From assembly GCF_003943735.1 (NCBI RefSeq), contig NZ_RJMV01000013.1, positions 1 through 60,915 on the forward strand: DNA of 60,915 nt, in the 5' to 3' direction. This document shows, piece by piece, positions 20,486-31,834 of the stretch. The notes beneath the pieces are model-generated. The model was not told the origin of the DNA, did no database searches, and saw nothing but the letters and a program-made list of their open reading frames with translations. How positions within the stretch are numbered: position 1 is the stretch's first letter; each line of letters opens with the position of its first letter. This DNA comes from Streptococcus sanguinis. Lineage in GTDB: Bacteria > Bacillota > Bacilli > Lactobacillales > Streptococcaceae. The position numbers were made by a program, and so were the translations under genes.

Positions 20486-21328
20486 TTATCCCATCAAGGC
20501 CTTGATTGCTGCATAAACCAGAAGCACACCACCTAGGCCAATCCGATATTTCCCAAAAATTGTAAAGTCATGCTTTTTGACGTAGTCTGTCAGGAAACGA
20601 ATCACGACTAGACTGACACCGAAGGCCACTCCCATGGCAACCAAAAGCAAGAAGATTTGCCCAAATCCCAGACCATTCCCATTCTTGATGAACTTGAGAA
20701 TTTTCCAGCCGCTAGCGCCAAACATAATGGGAATCCCTAGATAGAAAGTGAACTCTGTCACGACAGAACGGCTGACACCATTTAGGAGACCGCCGACAAT
20801 GGTGGCACCAGAACGGCTAGTCCCAGGAAAGAGAGCTAGAATCTGAAAGAGACCAATTTGCAAGGCAGTCTTGTAAGGAAGAGAAGCTAAATCTGTCACA
20901 GCAGGCTCCTCATGCTCACGCCTTTCCAGATAGATAAAAGCCGCCCCATAGACAATCAGCATCACTGACACAGAGACCAGATTATAAAAATGCGCTTCAA
21001 ACCAATCATCCAAGAATAAGCCGATAACAGCAGCCGGCAAGGCTGCCACGACGACCTTGGCCCAAAGCTGCCAGGTCTTTTGAACCTGACGTGCTGACTT
21101 GCCTGATTTAAAAGGGTTGAGCTTGTCAAAATAGATGACGACAACCGCCAAAATGGCTCCCAGCTGGATAACAACATTAAACATTTCCATAAAGGCTGGA
21201 CTTTGATTCTTAAACTGGATAAAGTCTTGAATTAAAATCAGGTGCCCTGTACTGGAAATCGGCAGCCATTCTGTGATTCCTTCGATGATACCGTAAATAA
21301 TAGAGATAAAAATTTCAATGATAAACAT
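20486..21328 (-). CDS. uppP: undecaprenyl-diphosphatase UppP (BacA)
   Basis: 280-residue membrane phosphatase that recycles undecaprenyl pyrophosphate and gives intrinsic bacitracin tolerance. Both active-site blocks are present: [15 protein letters not shown] near the N-terminus and [10 protein letters not shown] in the middle. The ATG at 21328 is chosen because AGGAG precedes it by 7 nt; an upstream in-frame TTG (21358) has no ribosome binding site. It supplies the same lipid carrier that RgpG uses. Confidence 0.95.
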   Translation of the reverse strand: MFIIEIFISIIYGIIEGITEWLPISSTGHLILIQDFIQFKNQSPAFMEMFNVVIQLGAILAVVVIYFDKLNPFKSGKSARQVQKTWQLWAKVVVAALPAAVIGLFLDDWFEAHFYNLVSVSVMLIVYGAAFIYLERREHEEPAVTDLASLPYKTALQIGLFQILALFPGTSRSGATIVGGLLNGVSRSVVTEFTFYLGIPIMFGASGWKILKFIKNGNGLGFGQIFLLLVAMGVAFGVSLVVIRFLTDYVKKHDFTIFGKYRIGLGGVLLVYAAIKALMG

Positions 21329-21397
21329 AGAATACTCCTGAAACAAGGGTTTACTCAAGGAAAGTCACATTTAAATTCCCAAAGAGTATTAGGTCTT

Positions 21398-21406
21398 ATT
21401 ATATCA
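21398..21406 (-). promoter_or_regulatory. uppP promoter (extended -10)
   Basis: TGA TATAAT on the minus strand, an extended -10; the -35 is not clear. A hairpin ggaaaag/cttttcc lies just upstream, after the DUF2207 gene. Confidence 0.5.
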
Positions 21407-21467
21407 CAATTTCAAGGCCAGGAAAAGCCAGTACTAAGACTTTTCCGGATAGGCGGGGGCTTGTCTA

Positions 21468-23363
21468 TCAGAAAGCTCCACCGCCTCCACCGCCTCCGCC
21501 GCCAGAGAACCCACCACCTGAACTTCCGCCAGATGAGACGGAGAAATTGCTGGCTGTGGTGGCTACATGGCCGTAGTTTGAGAAACTGTGCATACTGCTA
21601 TAGAAGGCATAGTGCAAGTTAGCCTGAACATAGCTGTCCATAGATGGATTTTGCAAGCGAATCTGACGTAGAGCCATGACACGGCTGACACGATCTGCAT
21701 AGCCAAAGAGGGTCGCATAGACCAAGAGACGGTTCCAGAGGATAATACCTTCAATTTCTGTATTGTCCAGATGAGCAATATCTCGCAGCATATTGGAAAA
21801 ACTTCTCCACAGATAGTAATCATACGCGCCTTCGTCATTCAGGACACCATCTCGCCAATAAAGCTGTGCCTTACTAGCAAAAATGCAAATCATAACAAGT
21901 CCCACCAGTGCTAAGGGAATATATATCCAGATAAGGCTTTCAAAAGCTGCCATATAGACAAACAAAACTCCAAGAGAGAACAACAAAACAGCACTAGCTA
22001 GAATAATGGCAGTAATCAGCAATCTCTTTTCCTGAACTTTGAGAGGCCGGTAGTGACTAAAGAGACCCAAACGCTTGCCTTCAGAGCGCACTTCTTTAGA
22101 TAAGGAGCGCAAACTGTTAGTAAATAAGGACTTGATATTGCTACCAATGTTACGGATATAGGACTCATCCGCAGAAGACTTGTGCTTATAAATATCTTCT
22201 GAAATTTGATAGGCTGAAAAGAGAGCTTTCACACTGGCTTGGGATTGCTTGTTAAAAGCCATGCCCAGAAAACGTCTCTCAAAGTCTGCCAGCCCATCAT
22301 AAGTTGCTATTTGCAGAACAGGATTTTCAGCATCTCCCTGCAGGAGGAGATTGCCCCTATCCAGCAGGTCTAACAAAGTCGCCTGGACCATGTTTTCAAA
22401 GTTCAGCACTGCCTTGCCGCCCCTAGTCGGATCGACATCCTCCATGTCTACTGCGTAAATATTTTCCGCCAAGACAAGCGGAGCCAAGTCCTGAGGAGCC
22501 TCATATAGACGGGCATTCTTGGGATAAGACTGCTTAGGCTTGATCTTCTGGGCAAAGACAAAATAAAGGATAGCCGCTGCAAGGATGGCACATAAGAGCA
22601 GCAAGGGCATATAAATTTCTCCTAGTTGCCGGTAAAAGACCGTCTTGCGGGCAATCTTTTCTTCTTGAGCTTTAAAGGTTGGCAAGTAGTCGCTCTCGTC
22701 TTCATTCTGGGACACGAGAGAGACCGCTTGTCGATCCCAATAGCCGTGGAGCTCGACATTATCGCCCGAGCCAATTCCATTGATTTTGACCAGATAGTCA
22801 GTGCCATCCTTATCGACGAAAGGCTGGGTACCAAAGTAGCCGCTATGAGCAAAGAGCTCGCTCTTATCTGGATTACTCAAGCCAGAAACCGTCAAAACGA
22901 CCTCTCCTATCCCCTGGTCCCAGTCGCTGATAGGAGTCCAGTTGAGCTCAGCAATATCCCTGTGAAGAAAAAGGAGATTTCTCAACTGCCAGGTCACAGT
23001 GACTATGACTCGGTCACCATCGTAGCCTGAATTATAGATTTTGACCTCATAACCATCGCCCAAATCTTTGATTTCTGGTCTAAAGTCCACATCAGTCTCA
23101 CCATTGGTCTGAATCGAGATCGTCGGATTCCCATCAATGGCAAAACCATTGGGCATCTTTCCAGCCGAGCCCAGCGAAACAATCTGACCATTATAGTCGT
23201 CATTAAACTTGTAGGTCACTTTCTCTGTGTAGGTAGCTGTATTGTCCTCACGCAGGGCCAGATCGCCTTGATAGGATTCAATATCATAGTCAACAGCCGA
23301 GACAACCTGACCAAAACAAAGGCAGGAAAATAAAACCAACAGAAGATAAAAATATCGCTTCAT
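21468..23363 (-). CDS. DUF2207-family membrane protein with Gly-rich C-terminus
   Basis: 631-residue predicted membrane protein. Signal peptide (about 1-24), then an extracellular beta-rich DUF2207 domain (about 25-240), TM at about 250-270, a cytoplasmic region, two close TMs (about 445-490), a second cytoplasmic part and a C-terminal tail of Ser and more than a dozen Gly ending in AF. Such tails are typical of this family; function is unknown. Start set at the ATG at 23363, which has AGAGG in front; the preceding TTG is rejected. It is its own transcription unit, divergent from the amino acid transporter. Confidence 0.85.
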   Translation of the reverse strand: MKRYFYLLLVLFSCLCFGQVVSAVDYDIESYQGDLALREDNTATYTEKVTYKFNDDYNGQIVSLGSAGKMPNGFAIDGNPTISIQTNGETDVDFRPEIKDLGDGYEVKIYNSGYDGDRVIVTVTWQLRNLLFLHRDIAELNWTPISDWDQGIGEVVLTVSGLSNPDKSELFAHSGYFGTQPFVDKDGTDYLVKINGIGSGDNVELHGYWDRQAVSLVSQNEDESDYLPTFKAQEEKIARKTVFYRQLGEIYMPLLLLCAILAAAILYFVFAQKIKPKQSYPKNARLYEAPQDLAPLVLAENIYAVDMEDVDPTRGGKAVLNFENMVQATLLDLLDRGNLLLQGDAENPVLQIATYDGLADFERRFLGMAFNKQSQASVKALFSAYQISEDIYKHKSSADESYIRNIGSNIKSLFTNSLRSLSKEVRSEGKRLGLFSHYRPLKVQEKRLLITAIILASAVLLFSLGVLFVYMAAFESLIWIYIPLALVGLVMICIFASKAQLYWRDGVLNDEGAYDYYLWRSFSNMLRDIAHLDNTEIEGIILWNRLLVYATLFGYADRVSRVMALRQIRLQNPSMDSYVQANLHYAFYSSMHSFSNYGHVATTASNFSVSSGGSSGGGFSGGGGGGGGGAF

Positions 23364-23394
23364 ATTCAACCTCTCTTTACAGATACTTGGCTCT

Positions 23395-23403
23395 ATTATA
23401 TCA
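23395..23403 (-). promoter_or_regulatory. DUF2207 gene promoter (extended -10)
   Basis: TGA TATAAT on the minus strand; no clear -35. Confidence 0.5.
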
Positions 23404-23430
23404 TTTTTATCAAGTAAGGGCTTACTAGGA

Positions 23431-23459
23431 TTGAAAAGAGTAGCAATTTTCGATAGAAT
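23431..23459 (+). promoter_or_regulatory. polar amino acid transporter promoter
   Basis: -35 TTGAAA (23431-23436), 17-bp spacer, -10 TAGAAT (23454-23459), 35 bp before the start codon. Confidence 0.7.
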
Positions 23460-23494
23460 AGGAAGAACTATTATTAGATAAGCAGGAGAAACCC

Positions 23495-25060
23495 ATGAAG
23501 AAATTATTACTCACTTTATTTACAGCCCTCCTGGTCACCTTAGGAACGGTCCATGTTATTCAAGCCGATGACTATCTGAGAATCGGTATGGAGGCAGCCT
23601 ACGCTCCCTTCAACTGGACTCAGGATGATGATTCCAACGGTGCTGTAAAAATCGAAGGCACCAACCAATATGCCAACGGATACGATGTGCAGATTGCCAA
23701 AAAAATTGCACAAGAGATGGGCAAGGAACCTCTGGTTGTCAAGACTTCTTGGAACGGCTTAATTCCTGCTCTGACCTCTGGCAAGATTGACATGATTATT
23801 GCTGGTATGAGCCCAACTGCCGAGCGGAAAAAGGCAATCGCCTTTTCCAACAGTTACTACACCAGCGAACCAGTTCTCCTAGTTCGTAAAGATGGAAAAT
23901 ATGCATCCGCTAAGACTCTAGAAGACTTCAAAGATGCTAAAATCACTTCCCAGCAAGGAGTTTACCTCTACAATCTCATTGACCAGCTGCCTGGCGCCAA
24001 AAAAGAAACAGCTATGGGCGATTTTGCCCAGATGCGTCAAGCCTTGGAATCTGGAGTTATTGATGGCTATATCTCTGAGCGGCCAGAAGCCTTGACTGCC
24101 GAGACTGCCAACTCCAACTTCAAAATGATTCAGTTTGAGAAAGGCTTTGAAGTCGGCGAAGAAGACGCTTCCATTGCTATCGGGATGCGCAAGGATGACG
24201 ATCGTATCGAGCAAGCCAATACAGCTATTGCTAAGATTACTACCAATGACCAAGTCAAGCTGATGGATGAGATGATTCAGAAACAGCCTGTTGATACGGA
24301 TAGTGAAGCAGCTAAGGAATCATTCTTCAGTCAAGTAGCTAAGATTCTAGCTGAAAACTGGCCGCAATTCCTACGCGGAGCTGGTTTGACTCTACTCATT
24401 TCGATTACAGGGACCATCGCAGGTCTCATCATCGGACTGCTGATTGGCGTTTTTCGGACGGCACCAGCTTCTAAGAATAAACTCTTAGCATCACTGCAAA
24501 AAATCTTCGGCTGGTTCTTAAATGTCTATATTGAGATTTTCCGCGGAACTCCAATGATTGTTCAGTCTATGGTTATCTATTACGGAACAGCCCAGGCATT
24601 CGGAATTTCTATCGACCGGACTATCGCTGCTATTTTCATCGTCTCTATCAACACCGGAGCTTATATGAGCGAGATTGTCCGCGGTGGTATCTTTGCCGTT
24701 GATAAAGGGCAATTCGAGGCTGCAACAGCACTGGGTATGACCCATGGCCAGACCATGCGCAAGATTGTACTTCCTCAGGTCGTCCGCAATATTCTGCCCG
24801 CAACTGGTAACGAATTTGTCATCAACATCAAGGATACATCCGTGTTGAACGTTATCTCGGTGGTTGAGCTTTATTTCTCTGGAAATACCATTGCTACCCA
24901 GACTTACCAATACTTCCAAACCTTTACCATCATCGCTGTAATCTACTTTGTACTGACATTCAGCGTGACACGCATCCTGCGCTATGTTGAAAAACGCTTC
25001 GACACAGACAACTACACGACAGGTGCCAATCAAATGCAGACAGGAGAAGTAAAATCATGA
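23495..25060 (+). CDS. polar amino acid ABC transporter, fused binding protein and permease
   Basis: 521-residue fusion. Signal peptide (about 1-24), a bacterial extracellular solute-binding domain family 3 (about 26-270, with YAPFNW and the [11 protein letters not shown] block), then a HisM/GlnP-type permease (about 290-510) with the EAA loop [21 protein letters not shown]. Fusing binding protein and permease fixes their ratio at one to one and is common in streptococci. Substrate is probably Gln/Glu or a basic amino acid; sequence alone does not settle it. Confidence 0.9.
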   Translation: MKKLLLTLFTALLVTLGTVHVIQADDYLRIGMEAAYAPFNWTQDDDSNGAVKIEGTNQYANGYDVQIAKKIAQEMGKEPLVVKTSWNGLIPALTSGKIDMIIAGMSPTAERKKAIAFSNSYYTSEPVLLVRKDGKYASAKTLEDFKDAKITSQQGVYLYNLIDQLPGAKKETAMGDFAQMRQALESGVIDGYISERPEALTAETANSNFKMIQFEKGFEVGEEDASIAIGMRKDDDRIEQANTAIAKITTNDQVKLMDEMIQKQPVDTDSEAAKESFFSQVAKILAENWPQFLRGAGLTLLISITGTIAGLIIGLLIGVFRTAPASKNKLLASLQKIFGWFLNVYIEIFRGTPMIVQSMVIYYGTAQAFGISIDRTIAAIFIVSINTGAYMSEIVRGGIFAVDKGQFEAATALGMTHGQTMRKIVLPQVVRNILPATGNEFVINIKDTSVLNVISVVELYFSGNTIATQTYQYFQTFTIIAVIYFVLTFSVTRILRYVEKRFDTDNYTTGANQMQTGEVKS

Positions 25061-25797
25061 CAGAAACCATTTTAGAAATTAAAAACCTCAAAAAGTCATA
25101 CGGTGAAAACCAAGTCCTCAAGGACATCTCCCTCACCGTTCATAAAGGAGAAGTAATTTCCATCATCGGCAGTTCTGGCAGCGGAAAGTCAACTTTCCTG
25201 CGCTCCATTAACCTTCTGGAAACACCAACTGGCGGACAGATTTTCTATCGCGGCAAGAATGTCCTGGACGAGAATTACGACCTGACCCATTACCGTGAAA
25301 AGCTGGGCATGGTCTTTCAGTCTTTCAATCTCTTTGAAAATCTTAATGTTCTGGAAAATACCATCGTCGCTCAGACAACAGTTCTGAAAAAAGAACGGTC
25401 AGAAGCCGAAAAAATTGCCAAAGAAAACCTCAACAAGGTTGGAATGGGCGAGCAATACTGGCAGGCCAAGCCTAAGCAACTCTCAGGCGGTCAGAAGCAG
25501 CGAGTCGCTATTGCCCGCGCCCTCTCCATGAATCCTGATGCTATCCTCTTTGACGAGCCGACTTCAGCCCTCGACCCTGAAATGGTTGGTGAAGTTCTGA
25601 AAATCATGAAAGAACTGGCTCAGGAAGGGCTGACTATGATAGTCGTAACCCACGAGATGGAATTTGCCCGTGATGTCTCCAGCCGTGTCATCTTTATGGA
25701 TAAAGGCGTCATTGCTGAATCTGGCAGTCCGCAGGATATCTTTACCAATCCAAAAGAAGAAAGAACCAAAGAATTCTTGCAACGCTTCCTCAGCTAA
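25057..25797 (+). CDS. polar amino acid ABC transporter ATP-binding protein (GlnQ type)
   Basis: 246-residue ATPase with Walker [10 protein letters not shown], signature LSGGQKQR and Walker [13 protein letters not shown]. It overlaps the permease gene by 4 bp (ATGA), is translationally coupled to it, and completes a two-gene importer. Confidence 0.93.
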   Translation: MTETILEIKNLKKSYGENQVLKDISLTVHKGEVISIIGSSGSGKSTFLRSINLLETPTGGQIFYRGKNVLDENYDLTHYREKLGMVFQSFNLFENLNVLENTIVAQTTVLKKERSEAEKIAKENLNKVGMGEQYWQAKPKQLSGGQKQRVAIARALSMNPDAILFDEPTSALDPEMVGEVLKIMKELAQEGLTMIVVTHEMEFARDVSSRVIFMDKGVIAESGSPQDIFTNPKEERTKEFLQRFLS

Positions 25798-25824
25798 ATT
25801 ACTTCTATTTTCAAAAATAAAAAA

Positions 25825-25855
25825 GAATCTGGAACTAAATCCAGATTCCTTTTTT
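25825..25855. terminator. bidirectional terminator after the amino acid transporter
   Basis: 9-bp perfect stem gaatctgga/tccagattc with Ts on the plus strand and an A-rich tract before it that serves the converging minus-strand gene. Confidence 0.88.
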
Positions 25856-25891
25856 ATTTAATGAGCAATATCAGTTGCATGATTTTGAAGT

Positions 25892-26107
25892 TTAGTCTTC
25901 AAATTTTTCATGGTTTTTGTCGTAGAAATCAATCAAGCCAAGAGCTGTTTCAAAAGAGATATTTTTCACTTTTGCACGTCCTTGAGCAAGAGCAATGATA
26001 GACATTTCACGTGCATTTGTTTCTTTACTAATACGGTAACCGGTGATCTTCTTATCACGTACCCAACTAACAACAGATTCTACTTTCTCGAAATTAGATT
26101 TAGCCAT
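25892..26107 (-). CDS. small HTH-like protein, function unknown
   Basis: 71-residue basic/acidic protein with no signal peptide. Residues about 22-62 (GYRISKETNAREMSIIALAQ onward, then a second helix FETALGLIDFY) look like a Xre-type helix-turn-helix pair; no other domain fits in this length. It has a good promoter (26141-26169) and GAGG ribosome binding site. The inverted repeat gtttgt/acaaac over the -35 would suit autoregulation. I do not recognise a named family. Confidence 0.7.
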   Translation of the reverse strand: MAKSNFEKVESVVSWVRDKKITGYRISKETNAREMSIIALAQGRAKVKNISFETALGLIDFYDKNHEKFED

Positions 26108-26140
26108 TTCTTACTCCTCTCTATTCTAGCTACATCAACT

Positions 26141-26169
26141 ACTATAATTGTTTTTATACAGTTTGTCAA
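26141..26169 (-). promoter_or_regulatory. promoter of the small HTH-like gene
   Basis: -35 TTGACA (26164-26169), 17-bp spacer, -10 TATAGT (26141-26146). The -35 lies within the inverted repeat gtttgt-N8-acaaac (26161-26180), a candidate operator. Confidence 0.75.
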
Positions 26170-26215
26170 CTTAAACAAACCAAATTCGAACAAATTAAAT
26201 AATTCTGAATTTTCT

Positions 26216-27109
26216 TTACTTAGCTTTGAGGGCTGAAAGTATCTGAGTCCGAATACTTTCGACTCCTTCTGGGTTTGCCGGAAGGAAGATGGTATTATTA
26301 CCCGAACTATCTGCAAAATTATTCAGCGTATCCAGGTACTGGTTGGTCAAAAGAATAGACATAATCTGCTCTTCTGTCAACTCAATATTGGCTCCCTTCA
26401 ATTCCTTGATCGAGTCTGCCAAACCATCCACAATGGCTTTCCGCTGCTCGGCAATACCAACCCCATGAAGACGGTCTTTCTCAGCTTCCGCAGAAGCAGC
26501 TGTCACAATCTTAATCTTATCTGCTTCAGCCAATTCCTGAGCAGCCACGCGCTTACGCTGCGCCGCATTGATTTCGTTCATAGACTGTTTAACTTCAGCA
26601 TCCGGCTCAACCTTGGTAATCAGAGTTTTGACAATAATGTAACCATAGGTCGACATTTCTTCTGCCACTTGCTTTTGGACTTCTAGGGCAATTTCGTCCT
26701 TCTTTTCAAAGAGCTCATCCAAGGTCAGTTTTGGAACGGAGGAACGAAGGGCATCTTCAATATAGGACTTAATCTGTGCTTCTGGCCGCATAAGTTTGTA
26801 ATAAGCATCAATTACGTTGTTTTCATTTACACGATACTGGGTCGCAACATTCATAGTTACGAAAACATTATCCTGTGTCTTAGTCTCAACGATAATCTCG
26901 CTCTGCAACAAACGCAGCTGAACGCGAGCCGCTATCTTGTCAATCCCTAAAGGAAGACGGAAATTGATACCACTGCTGCTGGTTTTGTGATAACGTCCAA
27001 AACGCTCAATGATTGCCACAGATTGCTGACGAACCACATAAACTGCACTAAGCAGCAAGAATATAAAGATTATGATCAATATGATAAAGAAAAATGGAAT
27101 AAAAAACAT
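26216..27109 (-). CDS. SPFH/stomatin-family membrane protein
   Basis: 297 residues: a single N-terminal TM (about 1-24), then an SPFH (Band 7) domain (about 25-200) with the block NVATQYRV, and a helical C-terminus with the AAQRKRVAAQELAEADK motif of this family. Such proteins form large membrane-bound oligomers in lipid domains; the client protein here is unknown. The ATG at 27109 is chosen because AGGAGG precedes it by 8 nt; the 13 in-frame codons upstream are rejected. Confidence 0.9.
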   Translation of the reverse strand: MFFIPFFFIILIIIFIFLLLSAVYVVRQQSVAIIERFGRYHKTSSSGINFRLPLGIDKIAARVQLRLLQSEIIVETKTQDNVFVTMNVATQYRVNENNVIDAYYKLMRPEAQIKSYIEDALRSSVPKLTLDELFEKKDEIALEVQKQVAEEMSTYGYIIVKTLITKVEPDAEVKQSMNEINAAQRKRVAAQELAEADKIKIVTAASAEAEKDRLHGVGIAEQRKAIVDGLADSIKELKGANIELTEEQIMSILLTNQYLDTLNNFADSSGNNTIFLPANPEGVESIRTQILSALKAK

Positions 27110-27137
27110 GTTCAAGCCTCCTTGATTCACTATAGTA

Positions 27138-27166
27138 TATTCTAACATATTTAATTTGCAGTTTCA
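27138..27166 (-). promoter_or_regulatory. SPFH gene promoter
   Basis: -35 TTGAAA (27161-27166), 17-bp spacer, -10 TAGAAT (27138-27143). Confidence 0.65.
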
Positions 27167-27204
27167 AATAAAAGCATACAAATTAGGCTAAAATATATTT
27201 ACAA

Positions 27205-28455
27205 TTAGACAAGCATATTGTAGAGTGTTTCATTCCCGTTCAGATTGATAAAGGAGGGATCAAACTGCTCAATACGGTTAATCAAAGAAGCATAATCATG
27301 CTTATCAGCCAGAGAAATACCAATCAAAACTGGACCCGTTCCCTTGCTTGCCCGCTTGATATATTCAAAACGAGTGATGTCGTCATTGGGTCCTAAAATA
27401 TCATTTACGAATTCACGCAAGGCACCCGGACGCTGCGGGAAGTTAACCACGAAATAGTGCTTGATACCATCATAAATAAGTGCCCGTTCTTCCATCTCTG
27501 GCATCCGGTTGATGTCATTATTACCACCTGAGATAATGCAGCAGATAGTCTTCCCCTTGATATACTCGCTCAGAACTTCCAAAGCAGCAACACTTGCCGC
27601 ACCAGCTGGCTCTGCGACAATCCCTTGCTTGGAGTATAGGTCAATGATGGTCTCTGAAATAAGCCCTTCATCTACACCGATAAGGTTTTGAACATTCTTT
27701 TGTGTAACCTCATAAGTTGATGCACCGACTTTCTGGACTGCTATACCGTCAGCAAATTTATCGATTTCTTTAAGCTTGACCGGACCTCCAGCTTCAAAGG
27801 CTGCTTTCATACTGCGGGCACCGTTGGCTTCCACACCAATAACTTCGATAGTTGGCTGACTTTCTTTGATATAGGTTGAGACTCCTGATATCAGGCCGCC
27901 GCCGCCAACTGGTACCAAAACTGCATCAAAAGTAATAGCTTCTCTCTTGGCCTCGTCTAAGATTTCATAGGCTACAGTCCCTTGACCCGCTTGGACATCT
28001 TCATTGTCAAAAGGATCGATAAAGGTGCGATTTTCAGCCTTAGTATAGTCAAGCGCTGCCTTAGCCGAAGCATCGAAGGTGTCTCCAACCAGCTTGATAT
28101 CCACAAATTCACCGCCAAAGAAACGGACTTGGCCAATCTTCTGCTGAGGAGTCGTGATGGGCATAAAAATAGTTGCTGGAATTTTCATTTCCTTACAAGT
28201 ATAGGCCACTCCTTGGGCGTGATTTCCCGCAGAAGCACAGACAACCCCACGCTGGCGTTCCTCTTCATTAAGTTGAGAAATGGCATAATAAGCCCCGCGG
28301 AGTTTAAAAGAGCGAACCCGCTGCATATTTTCTTTCTTCAGGTAAATCTTGGCCTGGTACTTCTCCGACAAATAGTGGTCGTAGTCAAGCGGAGTATTGA
28401 CAACCACATCTTTTAACACTTTATGAGCATGAGTGATATCTTTTGCTCTGAGCAT
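27205..28455 (-). CDS. ilvA: threonine dehydratase (biosynthetic) IlvA
   Basis: 416-residue PLP enzyme that converts threonine to 2-oxobutyrate, the first committed step of isoleucine synthesis. PLP lysine K51 in RSFKLRGAY; the glycine-rich phosphate loop is GGGGL. The C-terminal regulatory region (about 330-416) is the short, single ACT-like form. It lies after ilvC, behind a terminator-like hairpin, so its level may be set separately. Confidence 0.94.
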   Translation of the reverse strand: MLRAKDITHAHKVLKDVVVNTPLDYDHYLSEKYQAKIYLKKENMQRVRSFKLRGAYYAISQLNEEERQRGVVCASAGNHAQGVAYTCKEMKIPATIFMPITTPQQKIGQVRFFGGEFVDIKLVGDTFDASAKAALDYTKAENRTFIDPFDNEDVQAGQGTVAYEILDEAKREAITFDAVLVPVGGGGLISGVSTYIKESQPTIEVIGVEANGARSMKAAFEAGGPVKLKEIDKFADGIAVQKVGASTYEVTQKNVQNLIGVDEGLISETIIDLYSKQGIVAEPAGAASVAALEVLSEYIKGKTICCIISGGNNDINRMPEMEERALIYDGIKHYFVVNFPQRPGALREFVNDILGPNDDITRFEYIKRASKGTGPVLIGISLADKHDYASLINRIEQFDPSFINLNGNETLYNMLV

Positions 28456-28495
28456 ATTTTTTCCTTCCCTGTCTTTCCAGTTTATTCTCTATCAA

Positions 28496-28531
28496 GCAAA
28501 ACAAGGGGCTGGGAATTCGCATTCCAACCCC
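28496..28531 (-). terminator. terminator between ilvC and ilvA
   Basis: Imperfect GC-rich stem (ggggctgggaatt against attccaacccc, 28505-28531), then a T-rich tract on the minus strand. It separates ilvBNC from ilvA. Confidence 0.65.
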
Positions 28532-28554
28532 TAATGTCTTATCTGCTCTTTATC

Positions 28555-29610
<1,056 letters not shown>

Positions 29611-29641
29611 TTAGGCGGTTTTAACAAATTAAAGGTTTGGT

Positions 29642-30118
29642 TTAATCTCGGGTAAAGCCTGTCGCTCCAGTCCGAGCAATATTTTTGATACCATATGGGC
29701 GAATAACTCGAAGCAGAGCCTCGCTCTTCTCCGCATCACCAGTCATCTGAACGGTAATGGAGCTAGGTGCTACATCCACAACTGTCGCCCGGAATGGCTG
29801 GATAATAGACAGAATCTCTGCCCGCTTATCAGCTGGAGCCGAGACCTTAACCAGAATCACTTCACGCTCCAAATGAGGGCGGTCCGTGATATCTCGAACC
29901 CGGATCACATCAATCTGACGATTGAGCTGCTTGATAATCTGCTCGACTTCTGCCAATGAAGCCACATCAATGATGATGGTGATACGGGAGACCTCCGGAT
30001 TTTCCGTCGTTCCGACTGAGATACTCTCAATATTAACCTGACGTCTGGAAAGGACACCCGTGAAGCGGTTTAGAACACCCGAACGGTTTTGGAGTTTAGC
30101 TGTCAACATTCTACGCAT
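29642..30118 (-). CDS. ilvN: acetolactate synthase small subunit IlvN (IlvH)
   Basis: 158-residue regulatory subunit. An N-terminal ACT domain (about 3-75, motif NRFTGVLSRRQVNIESI) confers valine feedback inhibition, and a C-terminal ALS_ss domain completes it. It overlaps the ilvB stop by 8 bp. Confidence 0.95.
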   Translation of the reverse strand: MRRMLTAKLQNRSGVLNRFTGVLSRRQVNIESISVGTTENPEVSRITIIIDVASLAEVEQIIKQLNRQIDVIRVRDITDRPHLEREVILVKVSAPADKRAEILSIIQPFRATVVDVAPSSITVQMTGDAEKSEALLRVIRPYGIKNIARTGATGFTRD

Positions 30119-31811
30119 GGAACTTCACCCCCAACATCTCATGATTGCTCTTGCCAGCCGGCACCATTGGAAGAACGTGTTCCTTGCGAGAGATATCCAC
30201 CTCGATAAACATCGGTATATCTTCCTTCAGTACTTCTAAATCCTGGACAATGGTCTCCGGATCGTCAAATTTATAGGATTTAACACCATAAGCCTGAGCC
30301 ATGAGCTGGAAATCTGGCAAAGTTTCAAAGACAGACTCAGAGGTACGACCGTCATAGAAAGCTTCCTGCCACTGGCGCACCATGCCTAGCGAATGATTGT
30401 TAAGCATGATGACCTTAATCGGAATCTTATAGATATTGAGAATAGCCATCTCTTGGTTTGTCATCTGATAGCCACCATCTCCGACAAAGAGCACCACTTC
30501 CTTATCTGGATTGGCAATCTTAGCTCCAATCGCTGCAGGTACACCGAAGCCCATGGTTCCTAGACCACCAGACGTTACCAGTTGACGCTCGTTTTTATAC
30601 GGATAATATTGGGCGGCCCACATCTGGTGCTGACCGACGTCTGTTACGACGATGGCATCACCCTTGGTCAGCTCACCTACGCGCTCAATGACAGCCTGAG
30701 GCTGTACGACACGTTCTTTCTTATCATATGAGCGAACCCGTTCCTTATCGCGGGTTACTTTTTCAATCCACTTGCTGGTATTATTATGCACCTGCTCTTC
30801 ATTCAGCAGCATCTGTAGGGCTTTTTTAGCATCCCCTACGATAGGGATGTCCACACTGATAATCTTTCCAATTTCCGCTGGATCGATATCAATATGTGCT
30901 ACTTTAGCGTTCTTGGCAAAGGTTTTCGGATTACCGGTCAGACGGTCATCAAAACGGCAACCGATACTAATCATAAAGTCGGCCTCAGTCATGGCAATAT
31001 TGGCCGCAAAAGAACCGTGCATTCCACCCATACCTAAGAACAAAGGATGGTCTGTCGCAATGGTCCCTTGCCCCAACAATGTAGTGACTACTGGAATCTG
31101 ATACCGCTCTGCCAAAGCAACCAGCTCTGCTGCTGCCTCGGCATAACTGACACCGCCTCCCGAAAGAAGGACCGGCTTTTTAGCCTTAGAAATCTGCTTG
31201 ATAATCTTCTTAATCTGCAATTCATTAGGCTCAATAGTCGGCTGATAGCTCGGCAGATGCAACTTACTGTCATAGATAAAGTCCGTTTCCAGAGCGGAGA
31301 CATCCTTAGGCAAATCAATAACGACTGGCCCAGGACGACCTGTCGTCGCAATGTGAATAGCTTCTGTAATAATACGCGGAATGTCTGCCGTCTCCCGAAC
31401 CTGATAATTGTACTTGGTAATAGGAGTCGTAATCCCAACAATATCCGCTTCCTGAAAGGCATCTTTACCGATCCCAGCCTTGGCTACCTGACCAGTAAAA
31501 ACTAAAAGGGGGACGCTATCACTCATGGCATCGGCAATGCCGGTAATGGCATTAGTCGCTCCCGGACCACTGGTCACAACTGCAACTCCGATTTTCCCAG
31601 TAGACTTAGCATAGCCTTCTGCCTCGTGAACACAGCCTTGCTCATGGCGGCCTAGGATGTGACGGATGCCTTCAAAACTATAAATAGCATCATAAAGCGG
31701 CAGTACAGCGCCGCCGGGATAGCCAAAAATCGTATCAACACCAAGACTTTTCAAGGTTTCTAAAACAAGCTCTGAGCCTGTCTTAGAAGTTTCCAATTTG
31801 ATTTTCTCCAT
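30111..31811 (-). CDS. ilvB: acetolactate synthase large subunit IlvB
   Basis: 566-residue ThDP- and FAD-dependent catalytic subunit of acetohydroxyacid synthase. The cofactor glutamate E57 lies in GRHEQGC and the ThDP motif GDG..N in the C-terminal third (FVGDGGYQMTNQE). First gene of ilvBNC. A CodY box lies just upstream (31835-31849). Confidence 0.96.
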   Translation of the reverse strand: MEKIKLETSKTGSELVLETLKSLGVDTIFGYPGGAVLPLYDAIYSFEGIRHILGRHEQGCVHEAEGYAKSTGKIGVAVVTSGPGATNAITGIADAMSDSVPLLVFTGQVAKAGIGKDAFQEADIVGITTPITKYNYQVRETADIPRIITEAIHIATTGRPGPVVIDLPKDVSALETDFIYDSKLHLPSYQPTIEPNELQIKKIIKQISKAKKPVLLSGGGVSYAEAAAELVALAERYQIPVVTTLLGQGTIATDHPLFLGMGGMHGSFAANIAMTEADFMISIGCRFDDRLTGNPKTFAKNAKVAHIDIDPAEIGKIISVDIPIVGDAKKALQMLLNEEQVHNNTSKWIEKVTRDKERVRSYDKKERVVQPQAVIERVGELTKGDAIVVTDVGQHQMWAAQYYPYKNERQLVTSGGLGTMGFGVPAAIGAKIANPDKEVVLFVGDGGYQMTNQEMAILNIYKIPIKVIMLNNHSLGMVRQWQEAFYDGRTSESVFETLPDFQLMAQAYGVKSYKFDDPETIVQDLEVLKEDIPMFIEVDISRKEHVLPMVPAGKSNHEMLGVKFHA

Positions 31812-31834
31812 TCTTCCCCTTTCATTTATTTACA

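Noticed and set aside
24518..25033. 171-codon open frame on the minus strand inside the permease fusion gene
   Set aside because: Antisense shadow; no start signals and no domain.
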